A stretch of DNA of 64,000 bases from NCBI RefSeq assembly GCF_000702825.1, contig NZ_JNKF01000014.1:186001-250000 (forward strand), written 5' to 3'. The position numbers and the translations under genes were made by a program. The stretch's first letter is position 1; each line of letters begins with the position of its first letter. Below, piece by piece: positions 1-8,988 of this stretch. Below the pieces are notes generated by a model. The model worked only from the letters and a program-made list of their open reading frames with translations, ran no database searches and was not told where the DNA came from. The stretch is from Prevotella sp. P6B1. GTDB taxonomy: Bacteria > Bacteroidota > Bacteroidia > Bacteroidales > Bacteroidaceae.

Positions 1-562
1 CCTTATCAACAACCGTCAGATGCTTCTTACGGGTCATCGCCATCTCGAAACCTACTTTCAGGATTCTTTCTACTTCCGGACGAGTATAGATATTGGTATC
101 GTAGGCCTTATCATTATCCTGATATTTTGCACCAAAATACATACCACCAGTCAGCTCACGAATCACCACGAAGTCGGCTCCCTTCAATAGTTCCTCCTTC
201 AAAGGAGACTTGTGCAGCAGGCAGTCGAATGTAGCTACAGGGCGCACGTTGGCAAACAAGCCTAATTTCTTGCGCATAGCCAGCAATCCTGTCTCAGGAC
301 GTATCTTAGCGGTAGGATCATTATCGAACTTCAGCGAGCCAACAGCCGCAAACAATACGGCATCGGCCTGCATGCACACCTCGTGGGTGCTATCGGGATA
401 AGGATCGCCCACCTCCTCGATGGCATGAGCGCCACAGATAGCGGGTGTATATTCAAACTCGTGACCGAACTTGGCGGCAATCGCATCCATTACAGCCACA
501 CCTTGTTTCATAATCTCTGGGCCTATTCCATCGCCCTCTAATACAGCAATCTTCAGTTTCAT
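1..562 (-). CDS. leuB: 3-isopropylmalate dehydrogenase, partial (C-terminus off left edge)
   Basis: Oxidatively decarboxylates 3-isopropylmalate to 2-oxoisocaproate with NAD+, the third step of leucine synthesis, in the cytosol. About 187 N-terminal residues are visible. They begin [17 protein letters not shown], the nucleotide-binding start of the isocitrate/isopropylmalate dehydrogenase family, and include [10 protein letters not shown], a LeuB signature, and [21 protein letters not shown]. The ATG lies 3 bp downstream of the stop of the preceding synthase, so it is the distal gene of the leucine operon. The reading frame is intact to the window edge. The family is usually about 350 residues, so roughly half is missing here only because of the window. 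Confidence 0.95.
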   Translation of the reverse strand, partial: MKLKIAVLEGDGIGPEIMKQGVAVMDAIAAKFGHEFEYTPAICGAHAIEEVGDPYPDSTHEVCMQADAVLFAAVGSLKFDNDPTAKIRPETGLLAMRKKLGLFANVRPVATFDCLLHKSPLKEELLKGADFVVIRELTGGMYFGAKYQDNDKAYDTNIYTRPEVERILKVGFEMAMTRKKHLTVVDK

Positions 563-565
563 ATT

Positions 566-2140
566 CTATAATTCATTGTTTTGTTCGTTCTCATAAATGT
601 TCAGCATCTTGAAGGTAGCCTTGATGGCCGCCTCGGTCTGGTCGGCATCCAGTCCGCGTGTGCGCAGAATCTTACCATTGTCGTTCCAGGTGATGACGGT
701 CTGCACCAACGCATCGGTTCGTCCACCAGGAGGAATAGTCACAGCATAGTTCTGCAGAATGGGGAACGTGCGATCGAGATACTTCTTGTAGATGTATCGC
801 AGACTCTTCACGAAGGCATCATACTGACCGTCGCCCGTGGCGCTGGCCTCATACTCGCGTCCGTTAATCTCTACCTTGATATTCGCTCCAGGCTTCAGTC
901 CATAAGCCGTTGATACCACATAGCTTACCAACTTAACCTTATCCTCAGGCGCATCATGTTTCAATACGTCGGAAACGATGAACGGCAGATCTTCCTGCGT
1001 CACTATCTCCTTCTTGTCACCTAATTCCGTGATTCGCTGAGTCACACGGCGTGTCTGCTCGGGCGTGAGTTCGAGTCCCAACTCTTCCAGATTCTTGGCA
1101 ATGTTTGCCTTACCGCTATTCTTACCGAGCGCATACTCACGCTTACGTCCGAATCGTTCAGGTACCAGCGCATTACAGTACAGATTGTCCTTCTTGTCGC
1201 CATCGGCATGCACGCCAGCTACCTGAGTAAACACATTGTCGCCGATAATCGGCTGATTAGGCGCAACTGCAATACCGCTATAGCTCTCCACCATACGCGA
1301 GATATCGTTCAGTTTATCCTCACGGATATTGGTTCGGGCATTAAACTGGTCCTTCAGAATTACCTGAACACTCGATAGCGGTGCATTACCACAACGCTCA
1401 CCCAGTCCGTTCACGGTTACGTGCAAGCCTTTCGCCCCACTCAGCACAGCAGCCAACGAATTTGATACAGCCAGATCGTAATCGTTATGAGCGTGGAAGT
1501 CGAAATGTGTATCGGGATAACGCTTCAGCATCTTACGGAAATACTCAATACACTGCAGCGGATTCATGATACCCAAAGTATCGGGCAACATAAAACGACG
1601 GATGCCCACATCGCACAGCGCATCCATCAACTGATACACGTAGTACGGCGATTCCTTCATGCCGTTACTCCAATCCTCAAGATACAGATTAACGGTAACG
1701 CCCTTTGTGTGGGCATATTTCACCTCGCGATGAATATCCTCAATGTGTTCCTCTGGTGTTTTCTTCAACTGTTGGGTGCAGTGCTTCAGCGAGCCTTTGG
1801 CCAACAGATTCACCGTCTTACAACCACAGCCAACCGCCCAGTCGATACTCTTACCGCCATCGATAAAGCCCAGTACCTCTACCCTCTCGAGGGCATCGAT
1901 ACGGGTAGCATAGCGACAAATCATGCTTACCGCCTCACGCTCACCATCCGATACACGTGCCGATGCAACCTCGATACGGTCCACGTTCAGATCGTTGAGT
2001 AGCATACGGGCCATCATCAGTTTTTCATGAGGCAAGAACGATACGCCACTGGTCTGTTCACCATCGCGTAACGTAGAATCCATGATCTCTACAAACGGCT
2101 GAATGCGCTTATACTTATTTACTTGTTCGCTTGTTCCCAT
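566..2140 (-). CDS. 2-isopropylmalate synthase-family enzyme (second paralogue; possibly citramalate synthase)
   Basis: A DRE-TIM acyltransferase that condenses acetyl-CoA with a 2-oxoacid. The TIM barrel starts with DSTLRDGEQTSGVSF and carries the metal-binding FHAHNDYDLA and the GLGERCGNAPL loop. The last 120 or so residues form the LeuA-type allosteric dimer domain (YEASATGDGQYDAFVKSL). At 524 residues it is a full-length family member, but it diverges from the LeuA at 4123-5628 in the same operon. Two such genes in one leu operon suggest different substrates. Citramalate synthase (pyruvate plus acetyl-CoA, feeding isoleucine) is a reasonable guess because the Leu/Ile-rich leader peptide would then fit both products, but sequence alone does not settle it. 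Its start overlaps the end of leuD by 22 bp. Confidence 0.85.
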   Translation of the reverse strand: MGTSEQVNKYKRIQPFVEIMDSTLRDGEQTSGVSFLPHEKLMMARMLLNDLNVDRIEVASARVSDGEREAVSMICRYATRIDALERVEVLGFIDGGKSIDWAVGCGCKTVNLLAKGSLKHCTQQLKKTPEEHIEDIHREVKYAHTKGVTVNLYLEDWSNGMKESPYYVYQLMDALCDVGIRRFMLPDTLGIMNPLQCIEYFRKMLKRYPDTHFDFHAHNDYDLAVSNSLAAVLSGAKGLHVTVNGLGERCGNAPLSSVQVILKDQFNARTNIREDKLNDISRMVESYSGIAVAPNQPIIGDNVFTQVAGVHADGDKKDNLYCNALVPERFGRKREYALGKNSGKANIAKNLEELGLELTPEQTRRVTQRITELGDKKEIVTQEDLPFIVSDVLKHDAPEDKVKLVSYVVSTAYGLKPGANIKVEINGREYEASATGDGQYDAFVKSLRYIYKKYLDRTFPILQNYAVTIPPGGRTDALVQTVITWNDNGKILRTRGLDADQTEAAIKATFKMLNIYENEQNNEL

Positions 2141-2715
2141 GCTTCTGTTTTCTGTTTATTCTCAACCAAGAAGTCGATATCGTCTAATCCGTTCATCAGG
2201 CAATGCTTCTTGTAGCCATTGATATCGAAGTGTTCACTGCGACCTGTAGCCTTGTTGGTTACCGTCTGATTTGGCAAATCTACCTCTACTTCGGTCTTGG
2301 CATCAGTCGCTATCGAGGCAAAAAGTTCAGCCAAGAAGACTTCGCTCACCACTACGGGCAACACGAAGTTATTCAGTTCATTGTTCTTATGGATATCGGC
2401 AAAAAATGAGCTGATGACCACGCGGAAACCATATCCAGCGATAGCCCAAGCTGCATGCTCACGACTACTGCCAGAACCGAAGTTCTTACCAGCTACCAGG
2501 ATGCAACCCGAATACGCCGGATTGTTAAGCACAAAGTTCTCGTTCAGCGTGCCATCGGCATTGTATCGCCAGTCGCGAAACAAGTTGTCGCCGAAGAATT
2601 TCTCCTCGCGGGTAGTAGCCTTCAAGAATCGGGCAGGTATGATCTGGTCTGTGTCCACATTCTCCATCGGAAGTGGCACACAAGTGGATGTTATGATGTC
2701 GAATTTCTGTTTCAT
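2119..2715 (-). CDS. leuD: 3-isopropylmalate dehydratase small subunit
   Basis: Small subunit of the isopropylmalate isomerase, which converts 2- to 3-isopropylmalate together with LeuC. The 198 residues match the usual LeuD length. Seen are VDTDQIIPARFL near the N-terminus, a substrate-site segment of the swivel domain, and FGSGSSREHAAWAI, the classic aconitase-swivel loop. It lies 13 bp downstream of leuC and overlaps the next gene by 22 bp, which implies translational coupling inside the leucine operon. Confidence 0.95.
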   Translation of the reverse strand: MKQKFDIITSTCVPLPMENVDTDQIIPARFLKATTREEKFFGDNLFRDWRYNADGTLNENFVLNNPAYSGCILVAGKNFGSGSSREHAAWAIAGYGFRVVISSFFADIHKNNELNNFVLPVVVSEVFLAELFASIATDAKTEVEVDLPNQTVTNKATGRSEHFDINGYKKHCLMNGLDDIDFLVENKQKTEAWEQANK

Positions 2716-2728
2716 TGTTCTATTCTTC

Positions 2729-4123
2729 TTAAATTAACTCTCGTGGATCAGTAATTACACCCGTAATGGCTGCTGCAGCAGCGGTCAGAGGCGATGCCAA
2801 TATGGTACGGGCACCAGGACCTTGGCGACCTTCAAAATTGCGGTTCGAAGTTGATACCGCCAACTTGCCAGCAGGCACCTTATCATCGTTCATTGCAAGG
2901 CAAGCCGAACAGCCTGGCTGACGGATAGCGAAACCAGCTGCCTCAAATATCTGATCAAGACCTTCCTCACGTATCTGCTTATCAACAGCCCACGAGCCAG
3001 GCACCAGCCAGGCTACCACATCGGGCGACTTATGGCGACCTTTAACCAGATGGGCAAAAGCACGGAAATCCTCAATACGACCATTGGTACAAGCGCCTAA
3101 GAAGACATAGTCCACCTTCGTACCCAACAATTTCTGCCCTGCCTCGAAGCCCATATAGTTCAATGCCTTCTCGAAACCAGCTTCGGGTGAATTGGCTTGT
3201 TGCGCATTACCGGGTATTGCCTCAGTGATACCAATACCCATACCAGGGTTGGTGCCATAGGTGACACGAGGTTCTATGTCAGCCGCATCGAAGGTCAGTT
3301 CCTTGTCGAATACAGCATCATCACCGCTCTTCAGTGTCTTCCAGTATGCCACAGCCTTATCCCAATCCTCACCCTTTGGCGCATATTCGCGACCTTTCAA
3401 ATAATTAAAGGTGGTGCTATCAGGTGCTATAAAACCACCACGTGCCCCCATCTCGATAGAGAGATTGCAAAGTGTCAATCGGCCTTCCATCGACATTGCC
3501 TTAACAGTCGAACCTGCATATTCGATGAAGTAGCCCGTTGCACCGCTGGTAGTGATCTGCGCCATCAGATAGAGTGCCACATCCTTGGGCGTTACCCCCT
3601 TACCTAATACACCATTAATCGAAATGCGCATCGATTTAGGTTTCTGTTGCAGGATACACTGCGAAGCCATTACCATCTCAACCTCACTGGTACCGATACC
3701 AAAGGCCACAGCGCCCATAGCACCATGTGTAGAGGTATGCGAGTCGCCACAGACAATCGTCATGCCTGGCAGGCTCAGGCCTTTCTCGGGACCTACCACA
3801 TGGATAATACCATTATCCTTCGACATCATGCCATAGTGTGTCAATCCGAACTCAACCGCATTCTTTTCGAGCGTATCTACCTGCGCCTTCGAGATAGGGT
3901 CTGCGATAGGTTTGTCCTGATCATGTGTAGGTGTGTTATGATCGGGCATACAGTAGATTTGCTTCGGACGGAAACATTTCAATCCGCGAGCACGCATGCC
4001 GTCGAATGCCTGAGGCGATGTTACCTCGTGACAATACAAGCGGTCTATATATAACTGTGTGGGGCCGTCGGGTACTTGCTGCACCACGTGTTTATCCCAT
4101 ATTTTATCAAAGAGTGTATTCAT
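2729..4123 (-). CDS. leuC: 3-isopropylmalate dehydratase large subunit
   Basis: Large [4Fe-4S] subunit of isopropylmalate isomerase. The 464 residues carry the aconitase-family signatures: [15 protein letters not shown] near residue 140, [14 protein letters not shown] (first cluster cysteine), and [11 protein letters not shown] (the remaining cluster cysteines), followed by [14 protein letters not shown]. Its ATG shares one base with the leuA stop (TAATG at 4121-4125), a typical translational coupling, and leuD follows closely. Confidence 0.96.
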   Translation of the reverse strand: MNTLFDKIWDKHVVQQVPDGPTQLYIDRLYCHEVTSPQAFDGMRARGLKCFRPKQIYCMPDHNTPTHDQDKPIADPISKAQVDTLEKNAVEFGLTHYGMMSKDNGIIHVVGPEKGLSLPGMTIVCGDSHTSTHGAMGAVAFGIGTSEVEMVMASQCILQQKPKSMRISINGVLGKGVTPKDVALYLMAQITTSGATGYFIEYAGSTVKAMSMEGRLTLCNLSIEMGARGGFIAPDSTTFNYLKGREYAPKGEDWDKAVAYWKTLKSGDDAVFDKELTFDAADIEPRVTYGTNPGMGIGITEAIPGNAQQANSPEAGFEKALNYMGFEAGQKLLGTKVDYVFLGACTNGRIEDFRAFAHLVKGRHKSPDVVAWLVPGSWAVDKQIREEGLDQIFEAAGFAIRQPGCSACLAMNDDKVPAGKLAVSTSNRNFEGRQGPGARTILASPLTAAAAAITGVITDPRELI

Positions 4124-5628
4124 TAGTCTTCCTCCTTCTTAAATTTGTTGATACAATCGACATAAGCCTCAACACTGGCGGTTACGATATCAGTATTGGC
4201 ACCAAAACCATAGTAAAGTGCACCATCGTACTCCACTTGCATGTGAACTTTACCCACATCGTCAGAGCCCTTAGAGATGGCCTGAATGGTAAACTCCTTC
4301 AGCGTCATCTGTTTCATGATAATCTTCTTAAGAGCTTTGATAGCCGCATCCACAGGACCGTTACCAGAAGCTGCCGCCTCGAATTTCTGTCCACTGATGT
4401 CGAGCCCGATACTGGCCACACTCTTCACGCCCTTACCTGTAGTAACCTGCAAGAAATCAAGGCGAACGGCGTGTGTATCAGCTGTATCTGCACCAGCCAG
4501 CATCAGGGCATCAGCATCGCTCACCTCTTTCTTCTGATCAGCCAGCACCAGGAACTTCTCATATACTTTATCCAGTTTTTCCTCAGTCAGATCCACGCCG
4601 TTCACATGCAGACGATGCTTCAAGGCAGCTCGACCAGAGCGGGCGGTGAGTACAATCGAGTTATCATCAATACCCACGTCTTTGGGGTCCATAATCTCGT
4701 ATGTCTGCACATTCTTCAGCACACCATCCTGATGGATACCGCTTGAGTGTGCAAAGGCATTACGCCCCACGATAGCCTTGTTAGGCTGAACTGGCATGTT
4801 CATCAAGCTCGATACCATACGGCTGGTGGGATAAATTTTGGTAGTATTGATATTGGTCTCGATGCCTAACTGCTTGTGACACTTCAGTATCATCGCGATT
4901 TCTTCGAGCGAGGTGTTACCAGCACGCTCGCCAATACCATTGATGGTTACCTCCACCTGACGGGCACCAGCCATCACACCACTGAAAGTGTTGGCTGTAG
5001 CCATACCCAGGTCGTTATGGCAATGGGTTGAGATAATGGCACGATCGATATTATCAACATGCTCCTTCAAGTACTTGATTTTCTCGAAATACTCCTGTGG
5101 CAGACAATACCCTGTGGTATCAGGAATGTTCACCACCGTCGCACCAGCCTTGATAACAGCCTCTACCACCTGAGCCAGATATTCATTATCCGTACGTCCA
5201 GCATCCTCGCAGTAGAATTCCACATCGTCTACAAATCGCTTGGCATATTTGGTAGCTGCAACTGCACGCTCCAGAATTTCTTCGCGGGTAGAATTGAACT
5301 TATACAGAATATGCTCGTCGCTAGTGCCGATACCCGTATGGATACGCTTGTGTTTGGCATACTGCAGGGCTTCGAAAGCCACGTCGATATCCCGTTCAAC
5401 GGCACGTGTCAGCGCACAAATCACTGGCCATGTAACCGCTTTCGAAATTTCAATCACACTGTTAAAGTCGCCTGGACTTGAGATAGGGAATCCTGCTTCG
5501 ATCACGTCCACGCCCAACTGCTCAAGCGCCTTTGCCACCTGTATCTTCTCTACAGTGTTCAATTGGCATCCGGGCACCTGTTCGCCGTCGCGGAGCGTTG
5601 TGTCGAAAATAAACAATCTGTCACTCAT
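4123..5628 (-). CDS. leuA: 2-isopropylmalate synthase
   Basis: Condenses acetyl-CoA and 2-oxoisovalerate to 2-isopropylmalate, the committed step of leucine synthesis. The 501-residue protein opens with [17 protein letters not shown], has the divalent-metal motif [14 protein letters not shown] near residue 205 and the [13 protein letters not shown] loop, then [12 protein letters not shown]. The C-terminal third is the leucine-responsive dimer domain ([15 protein letters not shown]). It is the first structural gene of the operon, about 100 nt downstream of a leader peptide and terminator. This suggests control by transcription attenuation as well as feedback inhibition. Confidence 0.96.
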   Translation of the reverse strand: MSDRLFIFDTTLRDGEQVPGCQLNTVEKIQVAKALEQLGVDVIEAGFPISSPGDFNSVIEISKAVTWPVICALTRAVERDIDVAFEALQYAKHKRIHTGIGTSDEHILYKFNSTREEILERAVAATKYAKRFVDDVEFYCEDAGRTDNEYLAQVVEAVIKAGATVVNIPDTTGYCLPQEYFEKIKYLKEHVDNIDRAIISTHCHNDLGMATANTFSGVMAGARQVEVTINGIGERAGNTSLEEIAMILKCHKQLGIETNINTTKIYPTSRMVSSLMNMPVQPNKAIVGRNAFAHSSGIHQDGVLKNVQTYEIMDPKDVGIDDNSIVLTARSGRAALKHRLHVNGVDLTEEKLDKVYEKFLVLADQKKEVSDADALMLAGADTADTHAVRLDFLQVTTGKGVKSVASIGLDISGQKFEAAASGNGPVDAAIKALKKIIMKQMTLKEFTIQAISKGSDDVGKVHMQVEYDGALYYGFGANTDIVTASVEAYVDCINKFKKEED

Positions 5629-5669
5629 TTCTTTTGTTTCTTAATTAATTGTTTGACTATATATTCCAA

Positions 5670-5705
5670 GAAAAAAGCCTTTCACACTCGGAAGTGAGAA
5701 AGGCT
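5670..5705 (-). terminator. Attenuator terminator upstream of leuA
   Basis: On the minus strand the transcript reads AGCCTTTC-T-CACT-TCCG-AGTG-T-GAAAGGCT followed by six U residues: two stem blocks (8 and 4 bp) separated by a T-T mismatch with a four-base loop. It lies between the leader peptide stop (5730) and the leuA ATG (5628), so it can end transcription before the operon. The upper stem plus loop is complementary to sequence inside the leader ORF (5752-5760). Confidence 0.88.
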
Positions 5706-5760
5706 CTATAACATTCAGTATCATTACATCTAACTTATATACGCACCTAAATCACTTCCG
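5689..5760 (-). promoter_or_regulatory. Antiterminator pairing segments of the leu attenuator
   Basis: The nine bases CGGAAGTGA (minus strand 5760 to 5752, inside the leader ORF) and TCACTTCCG (5697 to 5689, terminator arm and loop) are exactly complementary and 54 nt apart. Their pairing is mutually exclusive with the terminator hairpin. Confidence 0.75.
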
Positions 5761-5816
5761 CCTGCCCCATGCAGTCGAATAATAATCAGGCCGTTAAGTA
5801 GATTCAGACTCTTCAT
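5730..5816 (-). CDS. Leucine operon leader peptide (28 aa)
   Basis: A short ORF starting ATG at 5816 and ending TAG at 5730-5732. It begins MKSLNLLNGLIIIRLHGAGG and ends GAYIS. Leucines at codons 4, 6, 7 and 10 and isoleucines at 11-13 form the cluster expected of a ribosome-mediated attenuator for branched-chain amino acids. Codons 19-22 contain CGGAAGTGA, the perfect complement of TCACTTCCG in the terminator arm. A ribosome stalled at the Leu/Ile codons would leave this segment free to form the antiterminator; one that reaches the stop would cover it. I infer leucine (and perhaps isoleucine) starvation sensing. It is too short for standard gene calling. Confidence 0.82.
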   Translation of the reverse strand: MKSLNLLNGLIIIRLHGAGGSDLGAYIS

Positions 5817-5843
5817 TTTTGCTTACTTCATTATTTTCGGCTG

Positions 5844-5875
5844 CAAAAGTAATCATTTCTTCTGGAACAAACAAA
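5844..5875 (-). promoter_or_regulatory. Bacteroidota promoter of the leu operon
   Basis: The minus strand has TTTG (5875 to 5872), 20 bp, then TACTTTTG (5851 to 5844), matching TTTG-N19-21-TAnnTTTG. It lies about 28 bp upstream of the leader peptide ATG. Confidence 0.75.
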
Positions 5876-5919
5876 CAATTCGTAACTTTTTTATCTATTT
5901 TCCTATCATTTTATCGTTT

Positions 5920-7125
5920 TTACCCAATATTTACTTGTTGTTCGTTAGCAATCCGATAGATTTTACGCATATCGTCGGGTGTCAAAACCTCCATCGCACC
6001 GATATTCATCTTGCCACCTCTACTGCACTTATCAACGAGGGCATCAATTTCTTCGTCGGTAAGAAATCTATCCAGCACATCAGGTATTGTCAGCGGCATC
6101 TCTATCGACATGAAGAAATCCTCGAGCGCCTTGATACCGCGCATGGCTGTTTCGCGAGGATTGGTGAAATCCTGTGGTACACGCATCACATTGACGGCGA
6201 ACTTAACGAAACGATTCAGATGCTTATCCATCACATAGTAAGCCCACGAACTCCAGATGGCAGCCAGACCAGCACCATGGGTCACACCGAACATACCGCT
6301 CAGCTCGTGCTCCAGTTTGTGGCAAGCGAAATCCTTCTCTGTGCCGCACTCCATCAGATCGTTATGTGACAGCGAGCTGGCCCACATGAGCGCAGCGCGA
6401 TACTTATAGTCCTCCGGCTCGAGCAGCACCTCGGGCAACGCCTCAATGACGGTACGCATCAGCGCTTCGGCTAATGCGTCAGTAAGCATAGCATCCTCAT
6501 ATTTCGAGAAGTAGCGTTCCATCGTATGCATCAGGATATCTACACCTCCTGCAGCAGTCTGATACTCGGGCAAGGTGAAAGTACGCTCTGGATTCATGAT
6601 AGCGAACTTACAGCGACACAGATCGCTATTCACGCCACGCTTCAGCATGCCCTCATCATTGGTAATCACACAACTCGACGACATCTCAGAGCCAGCAGCA
6701 GGAATGGTCAGCATGGCACCGATAGGCAGACACGACTGCGGTATTGCCTTTCCCGCCCAGAAGTCCCATACATCGCCCTCGTACCCCACACCGTAGCCGA
6801 TAGCCTTAGCCGAATCAATCACGCTTCCGCCACCAACGGCTAAGATAAAGTCGACGTTCTCACGCTGACAGAGCGCAATTCCCTCACGTACCTTACTTAA
6901 AAGAGGATTGGGAACTACCCCAGCCAGCTCAACGTAAGCAATACCTGCTTCACCCAGCATCTTTTCGACCTTATCGAGTAATCCTGAGCGACGGGCACTA
7001 CCTCTACCATAGTGTACCAGCACCTTCGTGCCACCATATTGCTTAATCAACTCTGGAAGTTTCTCCTCACTCTCACGACCGAATACCACGCGTGTTGGTG
7101 CATAAAAATTAAAATCCTTTATCAT
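5920..7125 (-). CDS. Iron-containing alcohol dehydrogenase (BdhA/YqhD type)
   Basis: NAD(P)H-dependent oxidoreductase that interconverts aldehydes or ketones and alcohols; a cytosolic fermentation or detoxification enzyme. The 401 residues show the type III ADH pattern: GGGSVIDSAKAIGYG (dinucleotide loop, about residues 96-110), AAGSEMSSSCVIT, then the metal ligands in GGVDILMHTMERYF and HKLEHELSGMFGVTHGAGLA. The D/H/H/H set needed for iron is present. The YqhD/BDH-like subgroup usually prefers NADPH, but that is family knowledge. It is transcribed divergently from the lysozyme gene, with a TATCTTTG box at 7155-7162 on its strand. Confidence 0.9.
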   Translation of the reverse strand: MIKDFNFYAPTRVVFGRESEEKLPELIKQYGGTKVLVHYGRGSARRSGLLDKVEKMLGEAGIAYVELAGVVPNPLLSKVREGIALCQRENVDFILAVGGGSVIDSAKAIGYGVGYEGDVWDFWAGKAIPQSCLPIGAMLTIPAAGSEMSSSCVITNDEGMLKRGVNSDLCRCKFAIMNPERTFTLPEYQTAAGGVDILMHTMERYFSKYEDAMLTDALAEALMRTVIEALPEVLLEPEDYKYRAALMWASSLSHNDLMECGTEKDFACHKLEHELSGMFGVTHGAGLAAIWSSWAYYVMDKHLNRFVKFAVNVMRVPQDFTNPRETAMRGIKALEDFFMSIEMPLTIPDVLDRFLTDEEIDALVDKCSRGGKMNIGAMEVLTPDDMRKIYRIANEQQVNIG

Positions 7126-7149
7126 ATCGCTAGTTTTTTACGTTATTTT

Positions 7150-7183
7150 GATTGCAAAGATAAGAAAATAATTTGTAACTTTG
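7150..7183. promoter_or_regulatory. Divergent promoter pair between adh and GH25 gene
   Basis: The plus strand carries TAACTTTG at 7176-7183, 22 bp before the lysozyme ATG. The minus strand carries TATCTTTG (7162 to 7155), 30 bp before the dehydrogenase ATG. Both fit TAnnTTTG; the two promoters lie within 30 bp of each other. Confidence 0.7.
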
Positions 7184-7204
7184 CACCCGAAAAGATGTAA
7201 ATAA

Positions 7205-8521
7205 ATGAAAAAGGTATTAATATCTATTATATCACCCTTTATACTGCTGTCGGCATCCACCTACCTGATTGGCAAGCCCATGCACCAAGGTATGCAGCTG
7301 AACACGCATTTCCAAGCATCAGCCACTCCTGTTAGCGATACACTGAAGCAGGATAGCAAACCAGATTTCGGCGACGAATTCAAATACTATTTCGACCGTC
7401 ATAACGTGATGGACGAAGGTTATGAGATGGTGGCAGCTTTTGCCAACGGCAAGCGCCTGACAATAGAGCCCGCCCGCCGTCTGACCGTCTGGAACGTAGG
7501 TCGCTGGCGTAACCGCCAGCACGAGGGCACCGTCCTCACCACCGACTCTGCAGGTTTCACGGTTATAGGCATCTATGAGGCCGACACCATCAAGACAGGT
7601 ATCCGTGTTGACACCTTAGGTACCTATTTGGGCGACTTCAAGGGCATAGAAGCCGACGGTCACGGCGCCTATATCGCCGAAGGCTGCTATTTCGAAGGCC
7701 ACTGGGCAGAGAACCAGCGCGACGGTTTTGGCATCCAACTACTCACGCCTGCCAACGACAATCCCCGTCTGCAGGTAGGCGAATGGAAGAAAAACCGCTT
7801 CTGGGGCGAGCGCATGAAGTACACCTCGGAACGTATCTATGGCATCGACATTGCCCGCTATCAACACGGCAAGGGGCGCCAGGTATTTCCTATCAACTGG
7901 AAGCAGCTCGGCATCAGCTATTTAGGACGTAAAAGTCATAAGAATGTACACGGCACAGCCGATTATCCCGTATCGTTCATCTTCATCAAGAGTACCGAAG
8001 GTACCACGGTACGCAACAAATACTACGTTTCCGACTATGCCGCAGCACGCAAACACGGCATCCCCATCGGCGCATACCATTTCTTCTCACTCAAGACCTC
8101 GGGCGCAGCTCAGGCACAACACTTCATTAATAACACCCTATTCAAGAAGGGCGACCTCCCCCCCGTACTCGATGTTGAACCCAGCGATGCCCAGATAGCA
8201 GCTGCTGGCGGCCCTGAGAAGATGTTCCAACAAATCCGTATATGGCTTCAACTGGTAAAAAGACGCTGCGGCGTATCACCTATCCTATACATCAACCAGA
8301 TGTTCATCAACAAGTACTTCTCGCTGGCGCCAGATATCAAGCGCGACTATGACGTGTGGATAGCCCGCTATGGCGAGTACAAGCCCGATGTGCGCCTGGC
8401 CTTCTGGCAGTTGTGCCCTGACGGACGCGTCAAAGGCATACACGGCGATGTGGACATCAATGTGTTTAATGGCTACAAGAGCCAGTTTGAAATATTCGTA
8501 CAACAAAAATCCATCAAATGA
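7205..8521 (+). CDS. Secreted GH25 lysozyme-like muramidase with N-terminal MORN-like region
   Basis: Predicted peptidoglycan hydrolase cleaving MurNAc-GlcNAc bonds. The N-terminus is an uncleaved anchor or signal (ISIISPFILLSASTYLIG). Residues of about 95-205 contain MORN-like glycine/aromatic repeats (GTYLGDFKG, GCYFEGHWAENQRDGFG). From about residue 212 there is a GH25 barrel: GIDIARYQ near the start of the domain, FIFIKSTEG, IPIGAYHFF, and PPVLDVE, the acidic pair expected at the active site. GH25 enzymes with MORN repeats occur in Bacteroidetes, but what the repeat does is unknown. The stop overlaps the rlmH start (ATGA). Confidence 0.88.
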   Translation: MKKVLISIISPFILLSASTYLIGKPMHQGMQLNTHFQASATPVSDTLKQDSKPDFGDEFKYYFDRHNVMDEGYEMVAAFANGKRLTIEPARRLTVWNVGRWRNRQHEGTVLTTDSAGFTVIGIYEADTIKTGIRVDTLGTYLGDFKGIEADGHGAYIAEGCYFEGHWAENQRDGFGIQLLTPANDNPRLQVGEWKKNRFWGERMKYTSERIYGIDIARYQHGKGRQVFPINWKQLGISYLGRKSHKNVHGTADYPVSFIFIKSTEGTTVRNKYYVSDYAAARKHGIPIGAYHFFSLKTSGAAQAQHFINNTLFKKGDLPPVLDVEPSDAQIAAAGGPEKMFQQIRIWLQLVKRRCGVSPILYINQMFINKYFSLAPDIKRDYDVWIARYGEYKPDVRLAFWQLCPDGRVKGIHGDVDINVFNGYKSQFEIFVQQKSIK

Positions 8522-8988
8522 AGACGATACTGATCCTGGTGGGCAAGACCACCGACAAGCATTTTCAAGCAGGCATCAACGACTACTGTGACCGCATAGG
8601 CCACTATATGCCCTTCGACTTGGTAACCATCCCCGAGCTCAAGAACACCAAGAGTCTTTCAGAAGACCAACAGAAACAAGCAGAGGGCGAACTGATACTA
8701 AAACAGATTCAGACCAGCGACACCGTAGTGCTGCTCGACGAGCATGGCAAGGAGTTTCGCAGCATTGAGTTTGCCAAGTGGCTGGAGCAGAAACGCAATA
8801 CGGCCCGCCGACTGATATTCGTCGTAGGCGGACCGTATGGATTTTCACAAGATGTCTATGCCCGTGCCAACGAGCAGTTGTCGCTCTCAAAAATGACATT
8901 CTCGCACCAGATGATCCGCTTGGTATTTACAGAGCAGATCTATCGTGCCTGCACCATCATCAAGGGCGAGCCTTATCACCACGAGTAA
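8518..8988 (+). CDS. rlmH: 23S rRNA (pseudouridine1915-N3)-methyltransferase
   Basis: SPOUT methyltransferase that methylates pseudouridine 1915 in helix 69 of 23S rRNA on assembled 70S ribosomes. The 156 residues match the usual RlmH length. Seen are LLDEHGKEFRS, FVVGGPYGFS (the knotted SAM-binding loop) and the conserved C-terminal block SKMTFSHQMIRLVFTEQIYR with GEPYHHE at the end. The start ATG overlaps the lysozyme stop by 4 bp. The gene ends back to back with the convergent metallopeptidase (8988/8989), with no terminator visible between them. Confidence 0.95.
   Translation: MKTILILVGKTTDKHFQAGINDYCDRIGHYMPFDLVTIPELKNTKSLSEDQQKQAEGELILKQIQTSDTVVLLDEHGKEFRSIEFAKWLEQKRNTARRLIFVVGGPYGFSQDVYARANEQLSLSKMTFSHQMIRLVFTEQIYRACTIIKGEPYHHE

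Noticed and set aside
210-401. 63-aa plus-strand frame at the left end
   Set aside because: Lies antisense to leuB, whose frame is clear and conserved.
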